NCBI GenBank assembly: GCA_949893755.1
Contig: CATLCV010000017.1
Location: forward strand, 1-42,289
Origin: an uncultured Lachnospiraceae bacterium
Lineage (GTDB): Bacteria; Bacillota; Clostridia; Lachnospirales; Lachnospiraceae
Direction: 5' to 3'
DNA length: 42,289 nt
The position numbers were made by a program, and so were the translations under genes. Below, in pieces: positions 41,567 to 42,289 of the stretch (its first letter is position 1; every line of letters starts with the position of its first letter). Below the pieces are notes generated by a model. That model saw nothing but the letters and a program-made list of their open reading frames with translations. It did not search any database and was not told the DNA's origin.

Positions 41567-42241
41567 TTATATTACCTTTGCATAATTATTTTCATTTTTG
41601 TGAATCAGTTCTATACCTATAGATGATAAAATAACAGATATAATACACCATATAAAAAGGCCTATATATGACGGTATTTTATCATATATCAAAATATCTC
41701 GCATGGATGAAATAAAAAAGGCAACAGGATTCACCTGTCCAGCTATTTTTCCATATACGCCAGGAATTCTCCCCTCAATGGAATAAAAAACACCACTCAA
41801 AAACATAACAAAGTTTAAAACAATACCAACTACATATGTCAAATCATATATGTATACCCCAAAATGAATCAGTATACTGGAACAGCTAAATGCAAATAAA
41901 AAGAAACCCATAAAAAATGGAATAGCAGAAAACATTTGCAAACTGAATTTTACTTGAAATACAAACATCATGATAAACTCAATAAGCATACCAAAGGCGA
42001 ATTTGAATGCATATTGGTACATCAAACTAATCAATAAAATATATTTCGGTACATAAACCCTGGATATAATACTTCTATTATTTTTTACTACAGAGATACT
42101 TGATTTGACTACCCCACTGAAAAAATTCCACATAAGAATTCCTAAAAACAGAAACACCGTATGAAAAGGGCAATAAATGTTTATTAAAAGTTTTTTAAAT
42201 AGTATGTGTGTAGTATTCAGTAGAAAATAAAGCAGGGACAT
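41567..42241 (-). pseudogene. ABC-2 polysaccharide export permease, apparently 5'-truncated
   Basis: A 224-residue open frame with about five membrane segments, matching TagG/KpsM-type permeases (LFLGILMWNFFSGVV, VYVPKYILLISLM, the late VNPVAFFISSMRDIL). Family members are about 255-275 residues. The usual N-terminal cytoplasmic part and most of the first membrane segment are missing. An in-frame TGA lies three codons before the ATG and there is no ribosome binding site, so the gene is either interrupted near 42241 by a frameshift or insertion, or is expressed in shortened form. The window ends 48 bases later, so the cause cannot be seen. Confidence 0.7.
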
Positions 42242-42289
42242 GTCAATTCAGAGATTAAATTCATTACCGGACAGAAAAAACAATCGTGT

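Overview
The window reads as an exopolysaccharide and cell-surface glycan island from a Gram-positive, probably spore-forming Clostridia member; Lachnospiraceae is my best guess. The grounds are a SpoIID-type protein, strong AGGAGG-like ribosome binding sites, a Pel-type operon of Gram-positive layout, and IS30 and IS630 elements. No rRNA, tRNA or CRISPR array is visible, and species cannot be settled by eye.

Layout: 1-2.1 kb, an IS30-family transposase followed by a 59-residue ribbon-helix-helix protein. 2.4-4.7 kb (minus), a SpoIID/LytB-like membrane protein plus a GT2 glycosyltransferase. 5.0-12.3 kb, glycan module A: five GT2 domains or enzymes, an ABC exporter, an F420-hydrogenase-beta-like iron-sulfur protein and a GT2-polysaccharide pyruvyltransferase fusion. 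12.4-13.8 kb (plus), a membrane-anchored DUF4874/DUF4832 glycosidase-like protein. 13.9-26.6 kb (minus), a nine-gene Pel-type operon: SDR-PelD fusion, PelE-like, GT-C-like membrane protein, DUF2194 protein, PelF, PelG, DUF2304 protein, GT4, DPM1-like GT2.

27.0-31.1 kb: a palindrome-rich gap, then an AT-rich three-gene cassette (two-TM protein, phosphoribosyltransferase-like protein, unknown protein) that does not look like glycan biosynthesis. It is my best candidate for an undescribed system. 31.3-42.2 kb (minus): AT-rich glycan module B with an ABC-2 permease and ATPase, a pyruvyltransferase, a double GT2, a GT2-deacetylase fusion, a GtrII-like membrane glycosyltransferase, an IS630-family insertion and a final GT2. 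Module B carries diverged paralogs of several module A proteins, so the Pel operon sits between two related glycan gene sets.

Inferred working model: the SDR-PelD/PelE inner-membrane complex senses c-di-GMP through a retained RxxD site and switches on PelF polymerisation and PelG export. The flanking modules build decorated (pyruvylated, deacetylated) surface glycans exported by their own ABC systems. Gene fusions, paralog pairs, IS elements and sharp base-composition changes show a locus that has been repeatedly rearranged.
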